From the NCBI RefSeq assembly GCF_946408925.1, contig NZ_CAMJUE010000006.1, positions 1-64,000 of the forward strand: a DNA stretch of 64,000 bases, written 5' to 3'. Below the pieces are notes generated by a model. That model did not search any database and was not told the DNA's origin. It was given only the letters and a program-made list of their open reading frames with translations. Shown piece by piece: positions 53,816 to 64,000 of this stretch. A program made the position numbers and the translations under genes. Source of the stretch: an uncultured Methanobrevibacter sp. (GTDB lineage: Archaea; Methanobacteriota; Methanobacteria; Methanobacteriales; Methanobacteriaceae). Each line of letters opens with the position of its first letter. Position 1 is the first letter of the stretch.

Positions 53816-56800
53816 TCATTTTTTAACGGTTATCCAGTTTGTGTTTTTCTGCTTGCCGTAGGTGGTTATGATTTTGTATTTTCCTACTTTCAGGTTTTTG
53901 ACTTTGATTTTAGCTATTCCCTTCTTGTTTGTTTTTGCCTTGTATTTTTTGCCGTTGATTTTGAAGGTGATCTTTTTGTTTTTAAGTTTCTTTCCGTTTT
54001 TGTTTAAAAGCTTTGCAGTGTATGTTAGTGTTTTTCCCTTTTTGATTTTCTTGTTTTTTGTGATGAGTGTCTTTTTGACAGTGATTTTGTTTGTGGCTTT
54101 CGCATTTTTGTATGTTGATGTAATGGTGTATTTGCCTGGTTTGAGTGTGAGTTTTAGTGTTGCATAACCCTGATTATCGGTTTTTACCTGTACTGTGTTT
54201 TTGTTGATTTTTATGTTTATGATTTCTCCTTTTACCGGTTGGTTGTTGTTGGTTAGTCTTATTTTGTAGTATTTGGTGGCTCCATAGTACTGTACTATGT
54301 TTGTGTTTCCGGTTATCTTGTAGTTATTTTTAATCACCTTAAAGCTTCCGGTGGTGTTTGCAGAGTAGAGTATATTGTTTTCCGGATATGTTGCAGTATA
54401 GGTGTATGTTCCGGCTTTGAATTCACCGAGGTTTCTTGAACCTACACCGTTAGTGATTATTACCTTATAATACTGGCCGTTGATTTCAAGGATTATGTAG
54501 TCATTTATTTTTTCATCGTCTCCGGTCAATGTTGCATAAACCATTAAATCATCGTCTTGATTAATATCAGATATTTGTACTGTTATCTTTGTTGGTATTT
54601 TCACTGTTAATGTCTTTGTGATGGAGGTGGTATTGTAGGTTGCTTTTGCAGTGTAGGTTCCTGCACCCACCTTCACAGGGTAGTAGACTGTACCGTTCTC
54701 ATTGGTTTTCAGGGTGATTGTTTGGTTGTTGAACTCCAATGTGATGTCTGTGTATTCGTATGGATTGTTTCCAATGTCTTTTAGGGTTATTCTGATATAT
54801 CCTTCCTGATTGGATAGGATTGTTGTTGTTTCAAGTGTCAGTTCAGGTTTACCATCTAAAAATTTAGTAGTGCTCCAGTTGCTTATTGAATAGTAATTGT
54901 CTCCGTTGTAGTGGATGTATATGTAGTTTGTTCCCCTTTTGAATTTTACAGGTGTGTTTATTTTACCGTCGGTTAGGTTGAGTATTGTCAGGTCATTGTT
55001 GATGTAGATTCCAATTTCTCCTGTGCAGTTTTTGTAGTTGGTTTTTACCTGAATGTTTCCTGTTAAATTTTCATTGTAGGTTATGTCTACGGTTAACTGT
55101 GAGGTTATTCTTGCCACACTGAACACTGTTGTGGCATTTGATGGCAGATATTTGGCATCACCAGGATAATAGATGTTAACTTGATAGGTTCCCTCTTTTA
55201 GGTCTGTGATTGTAATTGGGGTAATGGTTTTGTTTATAAATATTGTCTGATTTACTCCATTGATTTCAAGTACTGCTTCGCCTCTAACGTCACCTGGAGT
55301 AATGGTGATGTTTACTGTGGCTGCGGATTCTCCTTCCTTAACATCTCTACTTGACAGTGTTATGTTGGTTGCGTATCTGCTTACGATGAATATGGTGCTT
55401 GCACGGCCTCCAAGGTAATATTCGTCCTCTTCAAATATTATAGTAGCATTCCATATTCCTTCCTCAAAGTTTTTAGGGTTAAGTGTTCTTGATCCTTGAG
55501 TGTCTGCAAGGAATTTACGAACTTTATCTCCCGTGGTAAGGTATAGAAATCCCTTTGGTTTTGCTTCGCCGGGTGTTACTGTTATTGTTATCTCACCAGT
55601 CTGGTCAACTTTGATTTCCTTGGCTGTGATTGTAATGTTGATTGGTATTTTATAAACACTGAATTGGTAGTATTGCTTGATTATTCTGAAATAATCATCA
55701 TCACCATTGTAATCGATTCTCATAGTATAGTTTGCCGGTTTTAGTGTTTCTGTTATTGTGTAGTTGCACTCGCCATCAGTAAGATTTACTGTGGTTCTTT
55801 TGCCGTTGTAGGTGAATGTAACGTTTCCTGTTGCGTTATCAAGTTTAACATGGAATGTGATATTGCTTCCGTCATTGTAGGTTATGTTATTGTAGGTTAC
55901 GGTCATATTGGTGAACTCTTTTCCCACATCAACTATTGCGGTGTTTTTGTAGTTTAGGATGTTGGAATATATTGTATATATTGCTTTGACATATGTGTAG
56001 TTGAAGTTGAACGTGTATTTGTCTTTTAAAAGTGTTGTAATATTGATATATTCTCCATTTTCATTTAGTGTTGTTATTGTTGCGTTCAATCCGGGTGTTA
56101 AAAGTTTGTCCCAATCATTAAAATCAATTTTATCTATTCCATTTGTTAATCCTAATGTTAATGTTATGTTTTTGTCTTCGTTGAGTTTGATGGGGTAGTA
56201 ATCATCTTCAAATGCAGGAATAAAGTAATAATTTGGGTTTGCATTTTGAATTATGCTGTTTGGGTTTAGACAGTAGAAATTGTAGTTTATGTTGCAGGTT
56301 CCTTGTCCGGTATTAAATAAGAAACTATGTGGAGAATGGCTTCCACTTGCTGTATTCATGTCATGGATATAAATTTCTGTGTTTAATAGATAACAGTACA
56401 TTACTGTAATTTTTCCGGTATTGTATATGTTAAATGATCCATCTCCTCCAAATAATTTGTCCCACTTTGGAGTGTTATTGTCAAAAATACATCCTGATAT
56501 TTCCATGTTTCCATTATTTTTAATAGTTCCATAATATACATTCCAATTACCATTACTTCCGGGAGTTATTTTATTGTCTTTGATTATCGTTTTTGTTATT
56601 GTAGCTTTTCCAGTTTCACTATTAGATATTACTCCTGCATATATGTTAGTAATGTATGTGAATCCACTTTCATCATCTTTTCTGAGATGTATTGGGTAGT
56701 GTGCATTGTTATTGATAATCTGACTATTGTTTATTGTCATTATTCCACTATTGTGTATTCCAGTACCTGCTCCCTGAACGGCGCCTCCTAATTGGGAACT

Positions 56801-58669
56801 GCATTTACTTATTATTGTATTGTTTATGATTAATGTTCCTTCATTACATATTGCTCCACCATAACCTGTAACGATTTTTGATTCTGTTATTGTGGAATTG
56901 TTTATGTTGCATTTTCCGGTGGTATAAATTGCACCTCCATTTTTCATTTCACTGATTAAGGAGTATGATTGGCTGTTATTGAATATTGAATTTTCAATAC
57001 TTAGTTGGTTGGTATTGTATATTGCTCCTCCATTTTTTCCAGTTATTGTATGGAATGTTGTGTTGGTTATTGTTAAGTTATTTGTGTTGTATATTGCTCC
57101 TCCATCATTTCCAGTGATGCTTTTGAAAACACTGTTAATTATAGTGATTTGTTTAGTGTTGTATATTGCTCCACCATTGTTTCCGGTTATTGTCTGAAAT
57201 GTTGTGCCAGTTATTCTACATTCATTGGTGTTATATATTGCTCCACCATTTCTGCCTTGAATATTTTTGAATGCAGTGTTGGTTGTTGTTAAGTTATTGG
57301 CATTGTATATTGCTCCTCCTTCAAGAGACCTGCTTGTCTTTTCATATGAAATGCACATGAAACTAGTATCTAATCTTTGAAGTGTTTGTGTTTTATAGGA
57401 TACTGTGTTAGATACTGTTATGTTTTCTAATATGGTATCTTTTATTTCACAAATTCCATCATTATATATTGTTCTAAAGTTTATATTTATGAATTCTGAG
57501 GAATCGATGGTTATTTTGTTTTTATTAACAATTACACCATCCCAGATTATATTTTTATTGTTAACACTTATTGAGGATAATTCAATGTTTTTCAGTGTTG
57601 TGTTTTTCAATATTAATGTTTTGGAATTGTAAATCAATCCATTTTCAAGTGTATCTTCAATGTTGAATGCGAAGCTATTGCATGTTTTTGTAGTGTTTTC
57701 GATTATTGTATTTTCAACTATTGATTCGCCATCATTGAGTATTATTCTTCCAATATTATTGTTAAAATTGTTATTTATTATTTTAAGGTTTCCTTCATTC
57801 TTTATTATGTAATTAGTGAGGATATTGGTGAAAGTGAGGTTTATTAATGTCACCTTTGCTTGGGGGTTTATTTTAAATATTGTTCCGTGTTCCAGTCCAT
57901 TGATAAAACAGTTTTCACCGATTATTGTAATATTTTTATCAATTGTAATCGTTATATTTTCATCATTTAAGAAAGTAATATTGTTTAAATGGAGTATACT
58001 ATTTGTTGGTGCATCATTTATTGCTTTTTTCAAGTATTTCAATTGATTGGTCCAATTTTCATTAGAGTAATTAACATTGTTGATAAGTATTGTGTTGTTT
58101 TTCAAAGTATTCAGGTTTATGTTTTTTTGTTCTTCAAAACTTAATATATTGGAGTTTATTTGAAGTAATGTTGCCCGTAATTCTGTTTTATCTTTTACTG
58201 TGTAAGTGAATTGGGTATCTAATGTTTGATGGGTATTTTCGATATATTGTAGATTTTGGTCGGGAATATTGATTGTTTTAATTATTGTGTTGTTTTCATA
58301 AATTTGTATTTGGCATTTGTTATAATGGTTTTGAGACATGTATAAGTCCCAGTCTAAATGGAGGTTAATTGTAACATTTTGTGTAGTGCTTGATGATGAG
58401 GAATTTTTAACTGTTAATGATAATTGAGTGTTGTATACTGCTCCGTTTGAATAGTCCAAATAACTTAATGGAGGATCTTGGTTTTCATTTATCTGGAGAG
58501 GTGTTTCTGTGTTGTTTTGTGGTGTTGTTAAGATACTTTGACCTTCATTAATTGATGTTAAGTTTTCATTCATATCTATATTTGTGTTATTTTCTGTTGC
58601 ATGTATGCTGGTCATTGTTGCGAGCATTAGCAAAATTAGAATAATTAATAAGTATTTTTTCAATTTCAT
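53816..58669 (-). CDS. Adhesin-like protein: beta-helix repeats, Ig-like domains, Lys-rich C-terminal module
   Basis: 1617 aa; signal peptide; repeated GGAIYNTNxLxIxNTxFxxITGxNGG; C-terminal NGKKLKNKKITFKINGKKYKAKTNKKGIAKIKVKNLKVGKYKI. Confidence 0.88.
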   Translation of the reverse strand: MKLKKYLLIILILLMLATMTSIHATENNTNIDMNENLTSINEGQSILTTPQNNTETPLQINENQDPPLSYLDYSNGAVYNTQLSLTVKNSSSSSTTQNVTINLHLDWDLYMSQNHYNKCQIQIYENNTIIKTINIPDQNLQYIENTHQTLDTQFTYTVKDKTELRATLLQINSNILSFEEQKNINLNTLKNNTILINNVNYSNENWTNQLKYLKKAINDAPTNSILHLNNITFLNDENITITIDKNITIIGENCFINGLEHGTIFKINPQAKVTLINLTFTNILTNYIIKNEGNLKIINNNFNNNIGRIILNDGESIVENTIIENTTKTCNSFAFNIEDTLENGLIYNSKTLILKNTTLKNIELSSISVNNKNIIWDGVIVNKNKITIDSSEFININFRTIYNDGICEIKDTILENITVSNTVSYKTQTLQRLDTSFMCISYEKTSRSLEGGAIYNANNLTTTNTAFKNIQGRNGGAIYNTNECRITGTTFQTITGNNGGAIYNTKQITIINSVFKSITGNDGGAIYNTNNLTITNTTFHTITGKNGGAIYNTNQLSIENSIFNNSQSYSLISEMKNGGAIYTTGKCNINNSTITESKIVTGYGGAICNEGTLIINNTIISKCSSQLGGAVQGAGTGIHNSGIMTINNSQIINNNAHYPIHLRKDDESGFTYITNIYAGVISNSETGKATITKTIIKDNKITPGSNGNWNVYYGTIKNNGNMEISGCIFDNNTPKWDKLFGGDGSFNIYNTGKITVMYCYLLNTEIYIHDMNTASGSHSPHSFLFNTGQGTCNINYNFYCLNPNSIIQNANPNYYFIPAFEDDYYPIKLNEDKNITLTLGLTNGIDKIDFNDWDKLLTPGLNATITTLNENGEYINITTLLKDKYTFNFNYTYVKAIYTIYSNILNYKNTAIVDVGKEFTNMTVTYNNITYNDGSNITFHVKLDNATGNVTFTYNGKRTTVNLTDGECNYTITETLKPANYTMRIDYNGDDDYFRIIKQYYQFSVYKIPINITITAKEIKVDQTGEITITVTPGEAKPKGFLYLTTGDKVRKFLADTQGSRTLNPKNFEEGIWNATIIFEEDEYYLGGRASTIFIVSRYATNITLSSRDVKEGESAATVNITITPGDVRGEAVLEINGVNQTIFINKTITPITITDLKEGTYQVNIYYPGDAKYLPSNATTVFSVARITSQLTVDITYNENLTGNIQVKTNYKNCTGEIGIYINNDLTILNLTDGKINTPVKFKRGTNYIYIHYNGDNYYSISNWSTTKFLDGKPELTLETTTILSNQEGYIRITLKDIGNNPYEYTDITLEFNNQTITLKTNENGTVYYPVKVGAGTYTAKATYNTTSITKTLTVKIPTKITVQISDINQDDDLMVYATLTGDDEKINDYIILEINGQYYKVIITNGVGSRNLGEFKAGTYTYTATYPENNILYSANTTGSFKVIKNNYKITGNTNIVQYYGATKYYKIRLTNNNQPVKGEIINIKINKNTVQVKTDNQGYATLKLTLKPGKYTITSTYKNAKATNKITVKKTLITKNKKIKKGKTLTYTAKLLNKNGKKLKNKKITFKINGKKYKAKTNKKGIAKIKVKNLKVGKYKIITTYGKQKNTNWITVKK
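56920..57330 (-). repeat. Degenerate tandem repeats encoding about 24-aa beta-helix turns
   Basis: Recurring GGAIYNTN..F..ITG units within ORF 53816..58669. Confidence 0.7.
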
Positions 58670-58910
58670 TTTTATTTTTCTCCACCATGTTTTTCAGCAG
58701 AAACATGTTAAATTTCAACATGTTTTTATTATAAGTTAAGATAACTTTATATATGTTTTAGTATATATAACATTTCATTAGATAGATTATCAGTTGTAGT
58801 TGATTTTTTGTAATCGATTACAGATGGTTTATTTAATTATTATTATATTATCTGATGTATAATTAGATATTTACATCGGATTTGCCCTTTAAAAATTAAA
58901 TGGTGGGAAA

Positions 58911-61900
58911 ATGAATATGAATAAGAAGTTAAATATATTCTTAATTTTCATCGTGCTTTTAGTGGGAATTTCTTGTGTTTCTGCTGAAAACATCGATGAT
59001 ACAAGTGATTTATCAACTAATGATGCAGATGATATGATTTCTGTTGATGCTTCATTAGATGATATGGGTGACTTATCAACTAATGATGCCGACAATTCAT
59101 TAGACGATGATTTTAATGCAGATGAAAAGGATGTGCCAGCTAATTTGAGAGGTTCAACAACTGTTAATACCTGGTCTGATTTGGGTGGTGCAGTATATAA
59201 CAATAACAATTATGATACAGTTTATATTGGAGCAAATTTAACTCCAGGGGGTCAAATTGTTATTAATCATGATGTAACTATTATTGGTTCTGCTAATACA
59301 TATATTGGTGGAAGCAGCTCAAGTAGTCCAGTAAGTTATAGCGATATTCCAATTTATTCAAGCGCAAGTGGTTTATCTATAACCTTAAAAAATATCAGAT
59401 TCCAAAATTGTGGAGGAAATATTCTCATGAAATTCAGCGGAAATGGGAATTATATTCTTGACAATTGTACTTTTGAAAATGTAACCGCAACTGGCAATCA
59501 CCAAGCTGTAGTACATTTAAACTTAGGTAATTGTGAAATTATTAACTGTACTTTTGAAAAATGTACCACAAGTTATGGTGCAGTAAGTAATTACAATGAA
59601 AATAGTGTAACTAATGTTCACATGACCGTTAGAGAAACTACTTTTAAAAATAATCATGCTACTGTTGAACCAGGTTGTATTAATAATTGTGGTCAATTAG
59701 AAGTTTATGATTCTATTTTTGAAGATAATTCTGCAACATGGTGGGCTGGAGCAATCCACACTCACACCAATGCAAATACAACCGTTGTACGTTCAATATT
59801 CAGAAACAACATTGCAGGATGGAACGGTGGTGCATTATACACATACAGCCATTTAACTGTAATAGATTCTATTTTCACAGGTAATGAAGCTCACCAAACA
59901 AGTGGTGGAGCTATTGCCGGAAGTGGTTATGGTAGTAGACCATATCTCACAGTATTAAATTCTGAATTCAGAAATAATAATGCTTCTGGTAGTGGAGGAG
60001 CAATTTCATTTGGGTCTGGTGAATTAGTTGTTAATAATTCCGTATTTGCAGAAAACAAAGCATTATCTGGTACTGGTGGTGCTATTTCCACTAGTGGTGC
60101 AACTTCAACTATTACTTATTCTAATTTCACAAATAACAGTGCTACCGGAAGAGGTGGCGCTATTTATGCTACTGGTAATGGACAATTAAATGTTTATCAC
60201 TGTAATTTTGTAAATAACACTGGTAGTGAAGGACAGGATATTGCATATCATTATACAACTAAAAAAACTAACAAAGCATTCTTGAGATATGATTATAATG
60301 AATTCTGGGGTGCAAATAATGCTTCAGGTTCAATATATGCATACAATCGACAATATTTAAATGTTACTGATGGAAGTCATAATGGTTTCCATGATATCAG
60401 CCAATATGTAACTCCGAGCGGACAAAATTCCACTAATAACACAAATGGAACTATTATCGTTCCAAACAGTTTTGATGGTAATCAATTGTGGAATGCTAGT
60501 TTAAGTGGTGCTTTAGGTGGCACTCCTCTTGTTAATGGGGATTTGATTTATGTTCCTAATGGTAATTCTATTTATTGTTTAAATATTACTAATGGTAATT
60601 TGTTATGGAATGTTTCTTCTAATTTCTATTATTCTCCTGAATGGAATAATTTCCATGATTTAGGATTGCATAATGGTGTTTTAATCGCTCCTTGTGATAT
60701 GGATAAATTATACTTCTTCAATGCAACAACTGGAAGTGAAATACAACCAACCTCAAATATTATTCAAGGTTCCAGTCTTTATGCTCCTTTAGTTGTTGGT
60801 AATAATATATATATTAGTAGTGAGTATGGTTATGGTGTTAATAATGAGTCTTGGATAGCTGTTATTAATTATAACAATGGTGTTTATAGTTATGTTGGAA
60901 GTATTTTAGATATTTCTGGTGTTAGTTATGGTACTCCTGCTTTGATTTCTGCTCCTATTTTCTGGAACAATTATCTTTGGGTAAATACAGTAAATGGTTT
61001 AATGCGTGTTGATTTAGCTACAAATACTTCTAATATTGTTTTAGCTAATACTGTTGGCAAACCTGTTGTTGGCGGAAACAATATTTATGTTTTAACAAAT
61101 GATAATCATGTTTGCGCTATAGGTGCTAATGGCAACATTGCGATGAATATCCTAGTTAACGGTTCTGTTGGTGTCGGCAGCACGTTAGTAAGTAATGCTG
61201 CGGGTAATATGGTCTTCACAGTTTGTGAGGACGGATCTGTTTATATGGTACTGTATTATGTTCAAGAGGTAATTCCAGTTTATAAAGTTAATCAAGTTTC
61301 TTCAGCATTAAGTATTGGTACTAACAATATTTTATATGTTGGTGACGATGCAGGTATACTTTGGGCATTTAGAGTAATTAAAATGGGCAACATCTGGAAG
61401 ACTCAATTATTATGGGCATTCGATGCTTCTTCAACAATTCATGGAACTCCTGTAATTAGTGGCAATAACATTTATATTGGAACCGAGGACATGTTTTATG
61501 CAGTTTCAGGTTCTTCAAATGCTAATAATTTATTAAACATTAATAATGAATTGTCTAATTCTCATGAAAGCAAATCTACTGAGAATGATTTATTAGGTCT
61601 TTCTAATGATGAAATTCTTGGAGAGTATAACGAATTGCATGTAAATCATGAAAATTTTAATCAGGAAATATTTAGGCAAAGCAACACTATTTTTTATATT
61701 GATGAAGGCGTTTATGAAGTGAAAGATTTTTATATCGGTGGATATACAGACTTTGATTATGATACTTTCGAAGATAAAATTTACTCTTATGAAAACATTA
61801 TTGTTAGGCCTAATGGGGATGCAAAGGTAACAATAAAAATAGTAAAATCAGAATATGATGCCTCATCATTCAATGTTCTGTGTGGTAAAAATATTACCAT

Positions 61901-64000
61901 AGAAAATTTAAAATTTACTTCAGAACGCCATTACAGTTTAGATGGTGTAATTAATATTTGTAATGCTGAAAATGTAATGTTTAATAATTGTACATTTGAA
62001 AATATTACTAATGATCAAAATCAACAGTATCCTTCAATTATCCAAATTATGGATGGAACATTATATGCATGGGATGCTGATAATTATAAAACAAAAAATC
62101 CCGTCATTAACAATTGTAAATTCATCAATTGCAAAGCCATGTATATTATTGTAGATACTAATGCTCAAATGCATAGTGGTGAGGATTTAGGTTTAATAAA
62201 TATTTCCAATTGTATTTTTGAAAATTCTGAGGGGACTTTTGATGGAAGTAGTTTATCATTACTGTATGATGCTAATGTGTATTTAGAAAATAATACTTTT
62301 GATTCTGTTTCTCCTATTACAATTACTGCTGGGAAAATTATTTCTGAAGTGTCTTTCAAATTCTTAACTAAAACTCTTACCAATAATACTCCTAACGATA
62401 TTGAGGCTGAGTTGGTAGACAGTAACGGTAATCATATCTATGCATCTAATTTAAAATTCAGTGTGAATGGTGGCGAGGAACAGAAGCCCACTTATAAAAA
62501 TGGGATTTACACTTTAAGTTATACTCCTCATGAAAATAAAGTTAATGTCATTGCTAGTTGCAGTAATGTTAACTGCCTCTTTGAAGAAAAAGAATTCAGT
62601 GTTGTTGTTTCTCCGGAGTTAACTATTAATTCAACTGACATTATTACTTATGGAGATAGTGTCATTGATGTTAACGCTACTTTAAAAGATGACATCAATG
62701 GTGAAAACGTAACTTTCACTCTTTTAAAAGATGGCACTGTTATGGGCTCTGTAAATGCTACAATTACTAATGGTTTTGCTAATGCTACATTCAACCAAAA
62801 ATTAAATGTGGGAAGTTATACTCTCAGTGTAACTTATGGTGGTAGTGATAATTATGGTAGTGCAACTTCTTCTAAATCTTTAACTGTCAGTAAAGCTACT
62901 CCAAATTTTATTATAACTGTTAATGAAGTTTTTACTGTTAAGGATAATATTACTGTTACTGTGAGTGTGCCTGAAGGGTGTGAAGGTACAATGTTTGTTG
63001 GTATATTTAGAGATTGGGTTAGTAGAGTTGATGGAAAGTATGATATTCCTGTAACTTCTGGAAATATTTTCAATGTCACTTTTAATCCATTGGCTGCTGA
63101 TGATTATTTGATTGAATATTCATTTGAGAGTACTAGTTCAAATTTTAATAGTTTTGACTATGTTAATTATCAGCCTTCTGGAGAATTGCCTAAATTTAAA
63201 GTTGTGAAAAACAATCCTACTTTAGAGATTACTCATTCAACTCCAGTGCTTAACGAAAATGTCACTATTACAGTTACCATGAATAAGGACATTAATGAGG
63301 ATGTTAATGTAACTGTTAATAATCTTGATCCTGTAGTTAAACAGGTTGTTAATGGTAGTTTAGTATTTAATATTACCAATGCTCCTTATGGGCCTCAAAA
63401 CATTACTGTAAGCTTTGCAGGTAATGATAAGTATAATGCAACTAAAAACAACATTTACTTCTTTGTAGATAAGTTTGATGTTAATTTGACAATTAGTGCT
63501 GATGCAATCACTTATGGTGAACCTTTGATTGTTATGGTTAATGCTAATAAGGATTTCAATGGTGAAGTCTTTGTTAAAATAGGTAATATCACCAAACCTG
63601 TTGATGTGGTTGAAGGTAAAGGTAATGCTACTTTTTATAATTTAACTGCTGATGAATACTTCATCAATGCCACTTTCACAGAAGATGAAACTTTCTATGC
63701 AGACAGTGCAAACACAACTGTAACAGTTAAAGGTGTTGAAGTTCCAGCAGCTCAGGCATTAACTACCAATGTTCCGGCAAATACCAAATCCCCAACATTC
63801 TCTATCAAGTTGGATAAGGATGCTACTGGTACTTTCACTGTCAGCATTGACAACGGCAAGATTGTTAAGACTGCTGAGTTGAAGGATGGTGCTGCAAGCA
63901 TTACTGTTGATAATTTGGCTGTCGGCAGTCATCAGGTTACTGTTTCATATTCCGGTGACGGCAAGTATGCTCCAATCACACAGAACACTACCGTAACCAT
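58911..64000 (+). CDS. Adhesin-like protein, incomplete at the window end: beta-helix, PQQ-like propeller, beta-helix, Ig-like repeats
   Basis: ATG at 58911 with signal peptide MNMNKKLNIFLIFIVLLVGISCVSAEN; sampled frame is open and still in frame at 64000 (VSYSGDGKYAPITQNTTVT). Not listed as + in the ORF track. Confidence 0.85.
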   Translation, partial: MNMNKKLNIFLIFIVLLVGISCVSAENIDDTSDLSTNDADDMISVDASLDDMGDLSTNDADNSLDDDFNADEKDVPANLRGSTTVNTWSDLGGAVYNNNNYDTVYIGANLTPGGQIVINHDVTIIGSANTYIGGSSSSSPVSYSDIPIYSSASGLSITLKNIRFQNCGGNILMKFSGNGNYILDNCTFENVTATGNHQAVVHLNLGNCEIINCTFEKCTTSYGAVSNYNENSVTNVHMTVRETTFKNNHATVEPGCINNCGQLEVYDSIFEDNSATWWAGAIHTHTNANTTVVRSIFRNNIAGWNGGALYTYSHLTVIDSIFTGNEAHQTSGGAIAGSGYGSRPYLTVLNSEFRNNNASGSGGAISFGSGELVVNNSVFAENKALSGTGGAISTSGATSTITYSNFTNNSATGRGGAIYATGNGQLNVYHCNFVNNTGSEGQDIAYHYTTKKTNKAFLRYDYNEFWGANNASGSIYAYNRQYLNVTDGSHNGFHDISQYVTPSGQNSTNNTNGTIIVPNSFDGNQLWNASLSGALGGTPLVNGDLIYVPNGNSIYCLNITNGNLLWNVSSNFYYSPEWNNFHDLGLHNGVLIAPCDMDKLYFFNATTGSEIQPTSNIIQGSSLYAPLVVGNNIYISSEYGYGVNNESWIAVINYNNGVYSYVGSILDISGVSYGTPALISAPIFWNNYLWVNTVNGLMRVDLATNTSNIVLANTVGKPVVGGNNIYVLTNDNHVCAIGANGNIAMNILVNGSVGVGSTLVSNAAGNMVFTVCEDGSVYMVLYYVQEVIPVYKVNQVSSALSIGTNNILYVGDDAGILWAFRVIKMGNIWKTQLLWAFDASSTIHGTPVISGNNIYIGTEDMFYAVSGSSNANNLLNINNELSNSHESKSTENDLLGLSNDEILGEYNELHVNHENFNQEIFRQSNTIFYIDEGVYEVKDFYIGGYTDFDYDTFEDKIYSYENIIVRPNGDAKVTIKIVKSEYDASSFNVLCGKNITIENLKFTSERHYSLDGVINICNAENVMFNNCTFENITNDQNQQYPSIIQIMDGTLYAWDADNYKTKNPVINNCKFINCKAMYIIVDTNAQMHSGEDLGLINISNCIFENSEGTFDGSSLSLLYDANVYLENNTFDSVSPITITAGKIISEVSFKFLTKTLTNNTPNDIEAELVDSNGNHIYASNLKFSVNGGEEQKPTYKNGIYTLSYTPHENKVNVIASCSNVNCLFEEKEFSVVVSPELTINSTDIITYGDSVIDVNATLKDDINGENVTFTLLKDGTVMGSVNATITNGFANATFNQKLNVGSYTLSVTYGGSDNYGSATSSKSLTVSKATPNFIITVNEVFTVKDNITVTVSVPEGCEGTMFVGIFRDWVSRVDGKYDIPVTSGNIFNVTFNPLAADDYLIEYSFESTSSNFNSFDYVNYQPSGELPKFKVVKNNPTLEITHSTPVLNENVTITVTMNKDINEDVNVTVNNLDPVVKQVVNGSLVFNITNAPYGPQNITVSFAGNDKYNATKNNIYFFVDKFDVNLTISADAITYGEPLIVMVNANKDFNGEVFVKIGNITKPVDVVEGKGNATFYNLTADEYFINATFTEDETFYADSANTTVTVKGVEVPAAQALTTNVPANTKSPTFSIKLDKDATGTFTVSIDNGKIVKTAELKDGAASITVDNLAVGSHQVTVSYSGDGKYAPITQNTTVT

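Noticed and set aside
56920-57330. Regularly spaced repeats considered as a CRISPR array
   Set aside because: Repeats are degenerate and in frame, encoding beta-helix turns.
58889-59209. Minus-strand ORF at the start of the last adhesin
   Set aside because: Antisense to the signal peptide and N-terminus of the plus-strand adhesin.

Overview
The window is an AT-rich archaeal chromosome segment. Gene content (archaeal GINS/PCNA, CfbD of coenzyme F430 synthesis, CbiE, large adhesin-like secreted proteins, GGTGAT-type ribosome-binding sites) fits Methanobacteriales, most likely Methanobrevibacter; the genus is inferred. Main blocks: (1) GINS and PCNA next to the end of an IS copy cut by the window start; (2) a tightly overlapping trpEGDCFBA operon with TGTACA-type candidate operators upstream of trpE; (3) an XRE regulator, CPBP protease and small membrane protein, then purB, a membrane protein and a Cu-type P-ATPase; (4) housekeeping genes including truD, tRNA-Arg(GCG), hisH and cfbD, a MATE transporter, YchF and phosphoesterases; (5) a SirTM-type sirtuin plus macrodomain pair divergent from an HxlR regulator; (6) a 1001-aa secreted protein with an uncharacterised C-terminal half followed by a small membrane protein (possible toxin/immunity pair); (7) a prophage remnant at about 44.5-53.1 kb with collagen-like fibre proteins, a phage glycosyltransferase, holin-like proteins, portal-like and protease-like genes and a complete 1342-bp IS element; (8) two large adhesins, the last of which runs off the window end and is missing from the supplied ORF track. 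The best leads for new biology are the 1001-aa/114-aa gene pair, the nested hairpin at 44357-44457, the repeated phage intergenic module, the 19-bp iterated repeats at 31701-31757, the Cys-rich 36-aa ORF at 53386, and the SirTM/macrodomain pair without a visible lipoyl-carrier partner. All functional calls come from reading motifs by eye; no database search was run.
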